A stretch of DNA of 64,000 nucleotides from Ornithinibacillus scapharcae TW25. GTDB lineage: Bacteria > Bacillota > Bacilli > Bacillales > Amphibacillaceae. Positions 43,390 through 51,851 of the stretch are shown here, one piece after another. The stretch spans positions 62,001 through 126,000 of the forward strand of contig NZ_AEWH01000012.1 of assembly GCF_000190475.1 (NCBI RefSeq), written 5' to 3'. Position numbers and translations under genes: made by a program. The notes under the pieces are model-generated. The model was not told the DNA's origin. It was given only the letters and a program-made list of their open reading frames with translations, and did not search any database. How positions within the stretch are numbered: position 1 is the stretch's first letter; each line of letters starts with the position of its first letter.

Positions 43390-45243
43390 CTAGTTTTCCA
43401 TATCCACAAAGAAACGTTTATACCAAACTAGAAATACATAAACTGTCCAAATATAGCGTGCACGGTTAGCTTGGCCATGATAATGCTCATCTAAGAACTT
43501 CACTAATTCTTCGACATGGAAGAATTGTTTTGCCATATCAGATTCAAATACCTCACGAATCTGATTATAGTATTTTGCCTGTTTAATCCAGTCACGGAAT
43601 GGAACTGGGAAACCAACTTTTGGACGATTTGCCCATTCATCTGGTAGTACTTCATTCGCTGCTTTTCTAAGCACATATTTTGTATCGATATCGTTCACTT
43701 TCAAATGTGCCGGAATCTTTCCTGCCATTTCCATAACTTCTTTATCAAGGAAAGGTACACGTAATTCAATAGAATGAGCAGAACTCATTTTATCTGCTTT
43801 TAACAAGATGTCTCCTGGTAACCAATGCTTCATATCGACATACTGCATTTTAGAGACATTATCTTTACCAGCAACTCTCTCATAGGACTCACGAACGATT
43901 TCAACAGGTGTTGGAGAATTTTTATAATCGTCCTTCAATACCGCTAATGCATCATTTTCCTCAAAAACCTTAGCTTGTCCAATAAACTTTTCTTCAACCT
44001 TTTGGCCACCTTTTACAAGGAAAGTTGAAATTCGGTTTTCCGGAAGTTTCTTAGCCATATTGGATACGATGCGTCGTAGGAAGAATGGTAATTTTTCATA
44101 TGCACGCATTTCCTTTGATGTAGTATACCAAGCATATCCACCAAAGATTTCATCGGCACCTTCACCTGATAATAGTACAGTTGCATGCTTACTTGCTAGC
44201 TCCGCTAAAAAGTATAATGGTACAGATGATAAGTTAGACTGTGGTTCATCCATATGATATTGAACTGTTGGAATGACATCAAAGAACTCATCGGCACTAA
44301 TAATTTTTTTATGATTTTCAATTCCTAGCTGTTTCGATAAATCTTCAGCAAGATTCGTTTCATTAAAGATACCTTCATAGTCCTCAAAACCAACTGAGAA
44401 TGTTTTATCAGGTTTTAAAAGTGCTGTAATATAACTAGAATCTACCCCACCTGACAGGAAAGAACCTACTTTCACATCACTAATTCGATGGTACTTCACC
44501 GATTCTTCCATCGTCTCTTTAATTTGTTGTACATAATATTCCAGAGTGTTTTCTTCGGTTTCAAATTTAACATCCCAATATTGGTTTATTTCCATTTTCC
44601 CGTTCTTATATATCATATAATGCCCAGGTCTTAGTTTATAAACCCCTTTAAAGAATGTTTCATCTAAAACAGAGTATTGAAAAGTTAAATAAGGCTTTAG
44701 AGCTTCTTTATTAAGCTCTTTTTTGAATTCTGGATATTTCAAGAAAGATTTTATTTCGGAACCAAACAGTAATGAATCATCAGTAGTATTTTGTGTATAA
44801 TACAGTGGTTTAATTCCAAAAAAGTCACGAGCAATAAATATTGATTCATTTTTTCTATCCCAAAGAGCGAATGCAAACATTCCACGAAGCTTTTGTAATA
44901 TGTCTACACCATATTCTTCATACCCATGGATAATAACTTCAGTATCACTTTGACTCTTGAACACATGACCTTTTTCTTTTAAATCGTCCATTAATGATTG
45001 ATAATTATAGATTTCCCCATTAAAGATTAAAGAAATCGAATCATCTTCATTAAACATTGGCTGGCTTCCATCTGGCGTTAAGTCGATGATTTGTAATCTT
45101 CTAAAACCTAAAGTAACCTCGTCATCAACAAAGTAGCCATCACTATCGGGGCCACGGTGTCCAATTGTATTCATCATATCTTGTATGATACTTGCTTTAT
45201 CTATTTGATTATTTTTAGTTGCAAAACCAACAAAACCACACAT
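43390..45243 (-). CDS. asnB: asparagine synthetase (glutamine-hydrolysing), AsnB-like
   Basis: A 617-residue class II amidotransferase-synthetase with Cys-2 (MCGFVGFATKNN), RRLQIIDL, the SGGVDSSYIT loop, and LPGDILLKADKMSSAHSIELRVPFLD, very like B. subtilis AsnB (632), where AsnB amidates meso-diaminopimelate in peptidoglycan. Which of the two activities applies here cannot be read from sequence. It differs from the AsnO-like paralogue at 31881, so the strain has two. A 51-bp gap to the C39-like gene suggests one transcript. AGAGGAGAACGAGTT is the binding site. Confidence 0.88.
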   Translation of the reverse strand: MCGFVGFATKNNQIDKASIIQDMMNTIGHRGPDSDGYFVDDEVTLGFRRLQIIDLTPDGSQPMFNEDDSISLIFNGEIYNYQSLMDDLKEKGHVFKSQSDTEVIIHGYEEYGVDILQKLRGMFAFALWDRKNESIFIARDFFGIKPLYYTQNTTDDSLLFGSEIKSFLKYPEFKKELNKEALKPYLTFQYSVLDETFFKGVYKLRPGHYMIYKNGKMEINQYWDVKFETEENTLEYYVQQIKETMEESVKYHRISDVKVGSFLSGGVDSSYITALLKPDKTFSVGFEDYEGIFNETNLAEDLSKQLGIENHKKIISADEFFDVIPTVQYHMDEPQSNLSSVPLYFLAELASKHATVLLSGEGADEIFGGYAWYTTSKEMRAYEKLPFFLRRIVSNMAKKLPENRISTFLVKGGQKVEEKFIGQAKVFEENDALAVLKDDYKNSPTPVEIVRESYERVAGKDNVSKMQYVDMKHWLPGDILLKADKMSSAHSIELRVPFLDKEVMEMAGKIPAHLKVNDIDTKYVLRKAANEVLPDEWANRPKVGFPVPFRDWIKQAKYYNQIREVFESDMAKQFFHVEELVKFLDEHYHGQANRARYIWTVYVFLVWYKRFFVDMEN

Positions 45244-45610
45244 AACTCGTTCTCCTCTTAAGTTCGGATTGGAAATAATTTATAGATTCGCTTATCTCTT
45301 CGCGAATAAATATCGTATTCAGGCATGAAATATAGTCTATACACACTGTTCTAAAGAAATTCAACTACTAAGTTATCTAACTAGTAGTTTATACTATTAT
45401 CTCATTAAATTCATACCAATTAATTTTATCAATTTCAAGGTACAATCTCAAGAGGAATGACAATATCTTTCGTCAAAATATGACACTTTTTTTGTCTGCT
45501 TATTTTTGTGAGGAATAAGGAATAATCCGGGGATGAATTATTCCTTATCTATTTCCATGGAGAGTGGAGGTCAAGCGAGGATACAAGAGGATTTTTATGT
45601 GTGGTTTCGC
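45244..45610. other. gene-free region upstream of asnB
   Basis: No coding frame was found. It is AT-rich and contains one strong hairpin (45515-45548). I saw no T-box, riboswitch core or clear promoter pair; the asnB promoter must lie somewhere within 45250-45430. Confidence 0.6.
45515..45548. other. 12-bp hairpin, unassigned
   Basis: ATAAGGAATAAT (45515-45526) pairs with ATTATTCCTTAT (45537-45548). No T tract follows directly on either strand. It could end the small gene at 45611 inefficiently or act as a stability element. Confidence 0.5.
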
Positions 45611-45739
45611 TTAGGGAAAGGATATACTTAAGTCAGATAGACGACGATTGGTTGCCGCAATGATTTCCATTAACTGTACAATCGTCTTTTCATGCTGATC
45701 CACCTTCCTTTTTAATTCCATAAGTTCTTTTGAATTCAT
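45611..45739 (-). CDS. 42-residue coiled-coil small protein
   Basis: A small open frame not longer than 43 codons. ATG 45739 has AGGGGG eight bases upstream, an excellent site. The product begins MNSKELMELKRKVDQHEK and continues IVQLMEIIAATNRRLSDL before ending SISFP: a single heptad-like helix with charged faces, suited to coiled-coil pairing. No homologue is recognised. It sits in an otherwise empty 790-bp gap, on the same strand as asnB, about 370 bp upstream of it. Confidence 0.6.
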   Translation of the reverse strand: MNSKELMELKRKVDQHEKTIVQLMEIIAATNRRLSDLSISFP

Positions 45740-46036
45740 TCGGAAAGCCCCCTTTCATTACTAACATAATCATATTTCTAATATGAACACAAATTTCCAT
45801 TTTCATTGTTTTAGACTCGATTCGACACACTATTTGCAGGAAACTAACATTATTCCGAAGCTATTTTCATGGAAATCCTATTATTTTCAAGCTTAAATCA
45901 GGAAAAATTTATTTTTTATCTTTTTTTCAATAAATAACATCTGCTTCATTTCATTAGATTCCTGTGTTTGTTTTTTAACGAATAAAATCCGATGTTGATA
46001 ATATACTTTTTAACATGAATTAAAGGAGGTTTTTGA

Positions 46037-46501
46037 ATGCCTGGAGGTTCATTTTCAAAAGATGTAGATTTACCAATAGAGACCATTTGGGATTTTGTTA
46101 GTGATATGAATAAATGGGCTCCTCTCGTACCAGGTTATATCGAACATAAGATTCTAAATGAAAGACAATCTACATGGAAATTCAAAGGGGATGTAGGTAA
46201 AATCCAAAAAACAGTCAATATGCGGATCGATATTACCGAGTGGAAAAAACCGACCACTGTTAAATTCACACTTACCGGAATTAGTGAAAAGATTTCTGGT
46301 GATGGTTACTTTGAAGCGAAAAGCATTACAGAATATCAAACGAAAATGACTGGTAATTTAGAGGTGACGGCAAGGGGAATGATGGGTCCTGTCATTAATC
46401 CTGTTCTAAAAACAGTAATTCCGAAAACCGCTAAACGGTTAACCGAATCGGTTATTGACACCATGTTAGAAAACCAGCGTGTTGCTGCCCGTGGATATTA
46501 G
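46037..46501 (+). CDS. SRPBCC/CoxG-like lipid- or ligand-binding protein
   Basis: A 154-residue protein with the START/Bet v1 fold of the CoxG group: FSKDVDLPIETIWDFVSDMNKWAPLVPGY and TGNLEVTARGMMGPVINPV. In carbon-monoxide dehydrogenase clusters CoxG helps maturation, but none is here, so the role is open. AAAGGAGGTTTTTGA is an ideal ribosome binding site. A GATAAT at 45997 with a poor TTTAAC 17 bases before it may be the promoter. Confidence 0.78.
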   Translation: MPGGSFSKDVDLPIETIWDFVSDMNKWAPLVPGYIEHKILNERQSTWKFKGDVGKIQKTVNMRIDITEWKKPTTVKFTLTGISEKISGDGYFEAKSITEYQTKMTGNLEVTARGMMGPVINPVLKTVIPKTAKRLTESVIDTMLENQRVAARGY

Positions 46502-46537
46502 AATAGTCGGTATTCATTCTGAACATAAAATAAGAGA

Positions 46538-46567
46538 GGCCAAATCGATTATTCGATCGTTTTGGCC
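46538..46567. terminator. bidirectional terminator between CoxG-like and YciI genes
   Basis: GGCCAAA/TTTGGCC with an inner CGAT/ATCG stem, between convergent genes, T-rich on the plus side. Confidence 0.8.
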
Positions 46568-46574
46568 CCTTTGT

Positions 46575-46835
46575 TTACTGAGTCATCTGCCATTCATGGA
46601 TTTCATATCCTCTAGCTCCGATAATAACATACGGGTCTTGTTTCACTATTGCTTCAGCTTCCTCTAGGCTGTTTGCTTGATAAATGACCAAGCCACCTGC
46701 CCCATCAACGAACGGACCTTTTGCAAAAATATAGCCTTCCTCCAACTTTCCCTGTAAGAATGCTAAGTGTTCCGGTCTATGCTGTTTACTCTTTTCTTCA
46801 TCCTTCATTGGCAAAAAAACCGCGAAATACTTCAT
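46575..46835 (-). CDS. YciI family protein
   Basis: An 86-residue alpha-beta protein of the YCII family: EHLAFLQGKLEEGYIFAKGPFVDGAGGLVIY, with the conserved His-Asp pair of the family in the R/PEHLAF and GPFVD segments. Relatives act on chlorinated or catechol-like ring products, but here no such context exists. AGGAGGGGATAAA precedes the ATG. It is convergent with the CoxG-like gene. Confidence 0.85.
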   Translation of the reverse strand: MKYFAVFLPMKDEEKSKQHRPEHLAFLQGKLEEGYIFAKGPFVDGAGGLVIYQANSLEEAEAIVKQDPYVIIGARGYEIHEWQMTQ

Positions 46836-46957
46836 TTTATCCCCTCCAGAATATGGAATTAATCCTCTTGTGAAAATATCATAATTTCAGGGAAAATGCC
46901 AAATACTATTCAAAAATAGAACTTCAAGGCCCTGAAAGGATGTTAAGGTGGATGAAC

Positions 46958-47422
46958 GTGAATGTTAAAGCTATTGGAATTAAACTAATCATTAATCTGA
47001 TCGTAGTGTTCTCTATATTTGGGATTTTTTATGATGCTTCTCTTGTGAGTTTATTGTTAATTAGCCTTATCACAACTGCAGTTGCTTATGTAGTCGGGGA
47101 CAGATATTTATTAAAAAGATTTGGCAATGTCAAAGCAAGTATAGCTGATTTCTTTTTAGCATTTTTAACCTTAGCTGTTCTTGGAGCGCTGCTGATTGCA
47201 ACAGATATGCCCATTGTTTTAGCCTCACTCTTTGCAGCATTTTTGCTTACATTAACAGAGCCATTATTGCATGTTTACATGACAGATCGACATTCTGCAG
47301 TTAAGGACGACCGACCAACACCGATTCGGCAAATGGGTAACTTTCAAACGGAGTTTGCAGAGGAATCGGATACAGATCCAGCTAACAATAAGAAGGACCC
47401 TAGAAGGGATCCCACACAATAA
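46958..47422 (+). CDS. yndM: YndM-family membrane protein (DUF2512)
   Basis: A 154-residue protein with four helices (IKLIINLIVVFSIFGIFY, SLLLISLITTAVAYVVG, ASIADFFLAFLTLAVL, LASLFAAFLLTL) and a long cytoplasmic tail with PRRDPTQ at the end. The layout is that of YndM. The frame opens at ATG 46940 and ATG 46952, but AAGGTGG is only one base from the latter; GTG 46958 lies six bases behind it, so I choose that. In Bacillus such proteins are linked to spores, but function is unknown. Confidence 0.78.
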   Translation: MNVKAIGIKLIINLIVVFSIFGIFYDASLVSLLLISLITTAVAYVVGDRYLLKRFGNVKASIADFFLAFLTLAVLGALLIATDMPIVLASLFAAFLLTLTEPLLHVYMTDRHSAVKDDRPTPIRQMGNFQTEFAEESDTDPANNKKDPRRDPTQ

Positions 47423-47464
47423 ATTCTAAAATGCGCTTGGAAATTCAAGTGCATTTTTTTTGGT

Positions 47465-47650
47465 TGCGTTCTCCTAGCAACAAGACCTTCCAGTATGTGC
47501 TCGATACACTAAGATATAGTCCCGTTTTTTTATAACATGAGCCCAATCTACTGAAATATCGTTCTGCATTCTAATAACTTGTGCCCAATCCCATAATATC
47601 GTCCATAATTCCTTGTATCATAGGCCCGCTCATCAATATTTCGTCACTGT
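47465..47650. repeat. intergenic periodic array C (about 20-nt period)
   Basis: A 350-bp gap with short cores alternating between CCCG/GCCCAA and ATCGTY: near 47465, 47522, 47541, 47560, 47582, 47600, 47623 and 47642, about 20 bases apart. The cores differ from arrays A and B (no CGCG) but the spacing is the same. No reading frame was found. Confidence 0.5.
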
Positions 47651-47774
47651 AACTACCAAAACATACTACCTCACGCTAGCTAAGAATTTCACCTCATAAA
47701 AATTTTCTGCTATACTTATTTAGTTACCTTCACTAACCATTACCTTAGATAACTATAATAGAGGAGGTCATCCT

Positions 47775-48194
47775 ATTAAAACTAGTCAAAGATTTTTTCA
47801 TCAGCTTATTTTGCTATATCGCCCATTTGAAAACCAGCTAAATATTGAATTAAAAAAACATCAATTACACCGAGCTCAGTGGACAATATTGTATTATTTA
47901 TATCATCAAGAATCTGCAACAAATGTTGAAATCTCCCTTTACCAAGGTGTTGAGAAACCTACGATTACCAGAACTATGGCCAGCCTGGAAGAATTAGGTT
48001 ATGTAGAACAAACAACGGGAAATGATAAACGAGAAAAACGGATGAAATTAACAACACTTGGCCTTGAAGTCTATGAACGAGTACGTTTGACTATTGATCA
48101 ATATGAAGAGGATATTTTAAGTGGAGTATCCGAAGAAGAACAACTAGAAATAATTCGTATTCTAGGAGAGATACGAAATAACATCATGAAGTAA
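47775..48194 (+). CDS. MarR family regulator with probable ATT start
   Basis: A 139-residue MarR protein if started at ATT 47775, or 127 from TTG 47811. AGGAGG (47762-47767) lies seven bases before the ATT and the frame is open between. That extension encodes KTSQRFFHQLILLYRPFENQ, a typical MarR N-terminal helix, which the short form would truncate. The winged helix is EISLYQGVEKPTITRTMASLEELGY. It overlaps nothing but stands 12 bp before an MFS exporter gene, a normal MarR-efflux pair. The start at ATT is unusual. Confidence 0.8.
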   Translation: MKTSQRFFHQLILLYRPFENQLNIELKKHQLHRAQWTILYYLYHQESATNVEISLYQGVEKPTITRTMASLEELGYVEQTTGNDKREKRMKLTTLGLEVYERVRLTIDQYEEDILSGVSEEEQLEIIRILGEIRNNIMK

Positions 48195-48206
48195 GGAGTA
48201 ATATTT

Positions 48207-49394
48207 GTGAAAACATCCAGAACAAAACTATGGACGAAAGATTTTATGATTATTTCGTCCGCCAATTTTTTCTTATACTTGGTCTTTTATCTTTTGTTAG
48301 TAACGATAGCGGTTTATGCAGTACAACAATTTGATGTTACTGAAAGTGAAGCTGGGCTCGTTACAGGTATATTTATCATCGGTGCACTGATCGGTCGTCT
48401 GTTCATCGGACGTATGATCACAACAATTGGCAATAAACGCATGTTATACATTGGACTGCTCTTTTTTATTCTCACATCCCTCTTGTATTTCATCAATCTT
48501 GGGATAGGTTTTCTCTTTGTAACCCGTTTTCTACATGGTATTGCACTCGGTATGGCAAGTACGGCTACCGGTACAATTGTTGCAGAGATTATTCCCACTG
48601 ACCGAAAAGGAGAAGGAATTAGTTACTATAGTATGAGTGTTACACTAGCTACAGCAATCGGTCCTTTTATTGGATTATTCATGAGCCAACATACGACCTT
48701 TCAAGCTATTTTTACCTTTTGCCTTATTTTAGGAGTGATTAGTCTCGTCATCACATTATTTGCCACTTTTCCAGCGATTCAAAGACAAAAAAATAAAGCC
48801 CATAATAGCAACCTAAAGCTATCCGACTTTATTGAACCAAAGGCATTTCCAATTGCATTGATCGTATTTATTGTTTCCCTAGGATATGCTAGTGTATTAT
48901 CCTTCATTAATTTCTATGCGATAGAAGTTAATCTTGTAGATGCTGCTAGTCTCTTCTTTGTGATCTATGCTGTTGCCATACTCGTATCACGACCTTTTAC
49001 AGGGAGGTTAATGGACATAAAAGGAGCAAATTCTGTCATGTATCCAACCTTCATTCTTTTTGGTGCTGGCTTACTACTTTTAAGCGTAGTTGAACACGGT
49101 ATATCGCTATTAATTGCAGGTGTGCTCATCGGGTTAGGGTATGGGAATATGCAATCCGCTTCACAAGCAATTGCTGTAAAAGTAACACCACCTGAGAGAG
49201 TAGGCCTAGCAACTTCAACCTATTATATTTTTCTAGATGCCGGACTAGGCTTTGGTCCTTATCTGATTGGACTAATTATTCCACTATTAGGTTATCGCAA
49301 TCTTTATTTCTTATTAGGTTTTGTAATCCTTGCAACAATGATCCTATATTATTTCTTGCATGGGCGCTATCAGGCTAGGGAGAGAATGTGTTAA
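48207..49394 (+). CDS. MFS transporter
   Basis: A 395-residue protein with 12 predicted helices. Motif A lies between helices 2 and 3 (GRLFIGRMITTIGNKR), and the drug-exporter-like motif with GIALGMASTATGTIVAE follows. The GTG start has AAGGAG eight bases upstream. It follows a MarR-family regulator on the same strand and is likely repressed by it. The substrate is not known; multidrug or toxic-compound export is the usual role for such pairs. Confidence 0.87.
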   Translation: MKTSRTKLWTKDFMIISSANFFLYLVFYLLLVTIAVYAVQQFDVTESEAGLVTGIFIIGALIGRLFIGRMITTIGNKRMLYIGLLFFILTSLLYFINLGIGFLFVTRFLHGIALGMASTATGTIVAEIIPTDRKGEGISYYSMSVTLATAIGPFIGLFMSQHTTFQAIFTFCLILGVISLVITLFATFPAIQRQKNKAHNSNLKLSDFIEPKAFPIALIVFIVSLGYASVLSFINFYAIEVNLVDAASLFFVIYAVAILVSRPFTGRLMDIKGANSVMYPTFILFGAGLLLLSVVEHGISLLIAGVLIGLGYGNMQSASQAIAVKVTPPERVGLATSTYYIFLDAGLGFGPYLIGLIIPLLGYRNLYFLLGFVILATMILYYFLHGRYQARERMC

Positions 49395-49446
49395 GCTATA
49401 AGGAGACTAATCCTTATAGCTCTTAATTATTTCCATATATCATTCA

Positions 49447-49779
49447 CTAATGCTCACCATGTTTATTACTATGAATTACCTCATCAACTACTGTTTCTAC
49501 TTTGGTGTGATTATGCTCTTCACAATAGTAAACAATGGTCTTTATGCGATGGGATATCTGACAAGTACGACTTTGCCTAATAAAGTTTTTCCAATAAGTA
49601 TATTCATGCTCTCCAACTTCAACTACATCGTAATGAACACTGGATTGTTTCCAATTATGCTTCTCAATTGTAGTCGGTACCCTCTCTAAAATCTTAACCT
49701 CTGCAAATGCAGATGGGACTCCAAACACGATCAGTATCCCAAATATGATAGACAGTCTCACGAATAATTTAATTTCCAT
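49447..49779 (-). CDS. secreted small protein of unknown function
   Basis: A 110-residue protein with a signal peptide (hydrophobic core about 9-22, then PSAFAEV with cleavage after AFA). The mature domain holds two cysteines 14 residues apart (C-x13-C in TCQISHRIKTIVYYC), probably a disulfide, and an acidic/His-rich tail. The frame allows GTG starts; ATG 49779 with AGGT six bases ahead is chosen. No family is recognised. It is a lone gene on the minus strand. Confidence 0.55.
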   Translation of the reverse strand: MEIKLFVRLSIIFGILIVFGVPSAFAEVKILERVPTTIEKHNWKQSSVHYDVVEVGEHEYTYWKNFIRQSRTCQISHRIKTIVYYCEEHNHTKVETVVDEVIHSNKHGEH

Positions 49780-49930
49780 CACCACACCTATTTATCAAAG
49801 ATTAATCCTTATATGGGAAATGTTATCCCCACATCCAGTCTGTCCTCTTTAGGCAAATTCGCCATATCGTAAGAATTATTATTTCCAGTAATGCCCAATA
49901 TATACGATAAACAGGTGCAATGCATGATTA

Positions 49931-50884
49931 TCAGTTCCCAGCAACATCCCGCTTCATAAATACTCCCCATGAAGCGCAAACAAAGACGACAAAATAAACA
50001 ACTAGCACGGTAATGGAAAAGGATAACGTCATTCCTTCTATAAGTGGTTCATTACCACCGACATACTGAGTTAAATCCGTGTTAGCAAATAAGATATATT
50101 TCGACCAGCTATGTTCTGCAAAAAACATAACAATGGAGTTTCCTGCTAGCATTAAAAAGACAGCTGTACCGATTGCAATAGGGCTACTCCTAAAAATGCT
50201 CGAGATCATAAAGGCGAATGTCGCCATCATGAACAGATTAACCAATTTGAAACCATAGTCGAATATAATTTCTTTGATGACTGACACATATTCAAGTCCA
50301 CCATGTTTATCCATTACCATATGCGGATTAAAACTATCGATGCCGAAGAATATTGCTCCGACAATCCAGGAAAGGATAATTAAGAATAGAAGTGTGTAAA
50401 AAGCAAATAGCAATACCGCTACAAATTTTGATAGTAATATTTTAAATCTAGAAATCGGGCGTATTAATAAAAGTTTAATAGTTCCCCATCTAAACTCATT
50501 TGCTACAATTCCCGCAGCAATAATAATCGTAAATAAACTTACTAATGAAACAAGCATGGCGTTCTCTTGAACATATTGCCAAGCATTATATCCTAATGGA
50601 CGGATGTCGTTCTCGATATAATAATTATTTATTTCGATTAAACTAGTGTTATAATCTGCAAATAGTCCTTCCTCTTCCATTTCTTTGGTGAGTTTTTGAT
50701 TCTCTTCTTGTAGTTCTTCTTTCCATGTATCTTCACCATACTCCTTCGTGATGACATCTGTTGTAACAGTAAGGATACCTCCACCGATAATAATTAGAGC
50801 AAGTAACATGTACAGTACCCAAGTTGACTTTTGAATATAGACTTTCTTTATTTCATTTTGCGTTAGTTTCAAGAAATTAACCAA
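49931..50884 (-). CDS. ABC-2 type transporter permease (BcrB-like)
   Basis: A 317-residue membrane protein with a long extracellular loop after the first helix (about 40-105) and six helices in total (WVLYMLLALIIIGGG, VSLVSLFTIIIAAGIVANEF, AVLLFAFYTLLFLIILSWIVGA, and so on). RWGTIKLLLIRPISRFKILLSKF is the intracellular coupling segment of ABC-2 exporters. It overlaps its partner ATPase gene by eight bases. Resembles bacitracin BcrB and YhcI types; substrate unknown. Confidence 0.82.
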   Translation of the reverse strand: MVNFLKLTQNEIKKVYIQKSTWVLYMLLALIIIGGGILTVTTDVITKEYGEDTWKEELQEENQKLTKEMEEEGLFADYNTSLIEINNYYIENDIRPLGYNAWQYVQENAMLVSLVSLFTIIIAAGIVANEFRWGTIKLLLIRPISRFKILLSKFVAVLLFAFYTLLFLIILSWIVGAIFFGIDSFNPHMVMDKHGGLEYVSVIKEIIFDYGFKLVNLFMMATFAFMISSIFRSSPIAIGTAVFLMLAGNSIVMFFAEHSWSKYILFANTDLTQYVGGNEPLIEGMTLSFSITVLVVYFVVFVCASWGVFMKRDVAGN

Positions 50885-51809
50885 TTGAATTCTCCCCTAT
50901 CAAATCAAAAAATTTATCTTCTAATCTAGCTTTGGATACTTCGACCTGATAAACAGAAATTCCGTTTTGAACAAAGGTTTGAATGATACTAGGTATTCTC
51001 TCCTTTGGACATTGAAAACGGACCAAACCACTCTCAAATTCTGCATCCAGTTCGAATTCGCTTTTTAGAAGTTCGATGGCACTCTTTGGTGGTTTAACTT
51101 CCATCTGAACGTGGATTAGTAGCTCTTTTTCGACCTCTGTATCTGAGATTTCATTAACAGATTGTATGGCAACTAATTCGCCATCCTTAATAATTCCAAT
51201 CCGATCACACATTAGTTCAATCTCGGATAACAAGTGACTAGAAATAATTACAGCCACATTTTGTTCCGTAGCTAGTTTTCTTATATATTGACGTATCTCT
51301 CTTATCCCTGCTGGATCTAGACCGTTCGTTGGTTCATCTAAAATTAAAACAGATGGCTTATGCAATAATGCTTGAGCAATTCCTAGACGCTGTCGCATCC
51401 CTAATGAATACTTACCTACTTTCTGCCTAATTGCGTTTTCTAGCCCAACTAGCGCAATCACCTCTTGAATTCTTTCCTTACTTATTCCAGGAATCATTCG
51501 GGCAAAATGATTTAGATTTTGTAAACCAGTCATAAATGGATACATTTCTGGGTTTTCCACAATTGCCCCTACTTCTCTTACTGCTTCCTTGTAGTTACTT
51601 CTTATACTTTTCCCCAGAATCTGTACATCGCCCTCGGTAATTTTCATTAAACCGACCATCATCCGGATTGTGGTTGTTTTCCCTGCTCCATTGGGTCCAA
51701 GGAATCCAAACACCTCCCCAGAATTAATTTCAAAGTCTAACCCTTTAATGATTTGTTTTTTTCCAATTGTTTTCTTTAGATTAATCAGTTTCATTGCTTG
51801 CTTTGACAA
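50877..51809 (-). CDS. ABC transporter ATP-binding protein (BcrA-like)
   Basis: A 310-residue nucleotide-binding subunit. Walker A is GPNGAGKTT, the signature YSLGMRQRLGIAQALLHKP, Walker B with glutamate VLILDEPTNGLDP, and H-loop IISSHLLSE. The C-terminal 90 residues are the extension typical of BcrA. It is transcribed before the permease and after (43 bp) a DUF418 gene; a two-component system lies upstream in the opposite direction. Confidence 0.87.
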   Translation of the reverse strand: MSKQAMKLINLKKTIGKKQIIKGLDFEINSGEVFGFLGPNGAGKTTTIRMMVGLMKITEGDVQILGKSIRSNYKEAVREVGAIVENPEMYPFMTGLQNLNHFARMIPGISKERIQEVIALVGLENAIRQKVGKYSLGMRQRLGIAQALLHKPSVLILDEPTNGLDPAGIREIRQYIRKLATEQNVAVIISSHLLSEIELMCDRIGIIKDGELVAIQSVNEISDTEVEKELLIHVQMEVKPPKSAIELLKSEFELDAEFESGLVRFQCPKERIPSIIQTFVQNGISVYQVEVSKARLEDKFFDLIGENSIG

Positions 51810-51851
51810 AAAATCTCCTCATTTCTTTAATATTATATCTATCAAGCTGAA

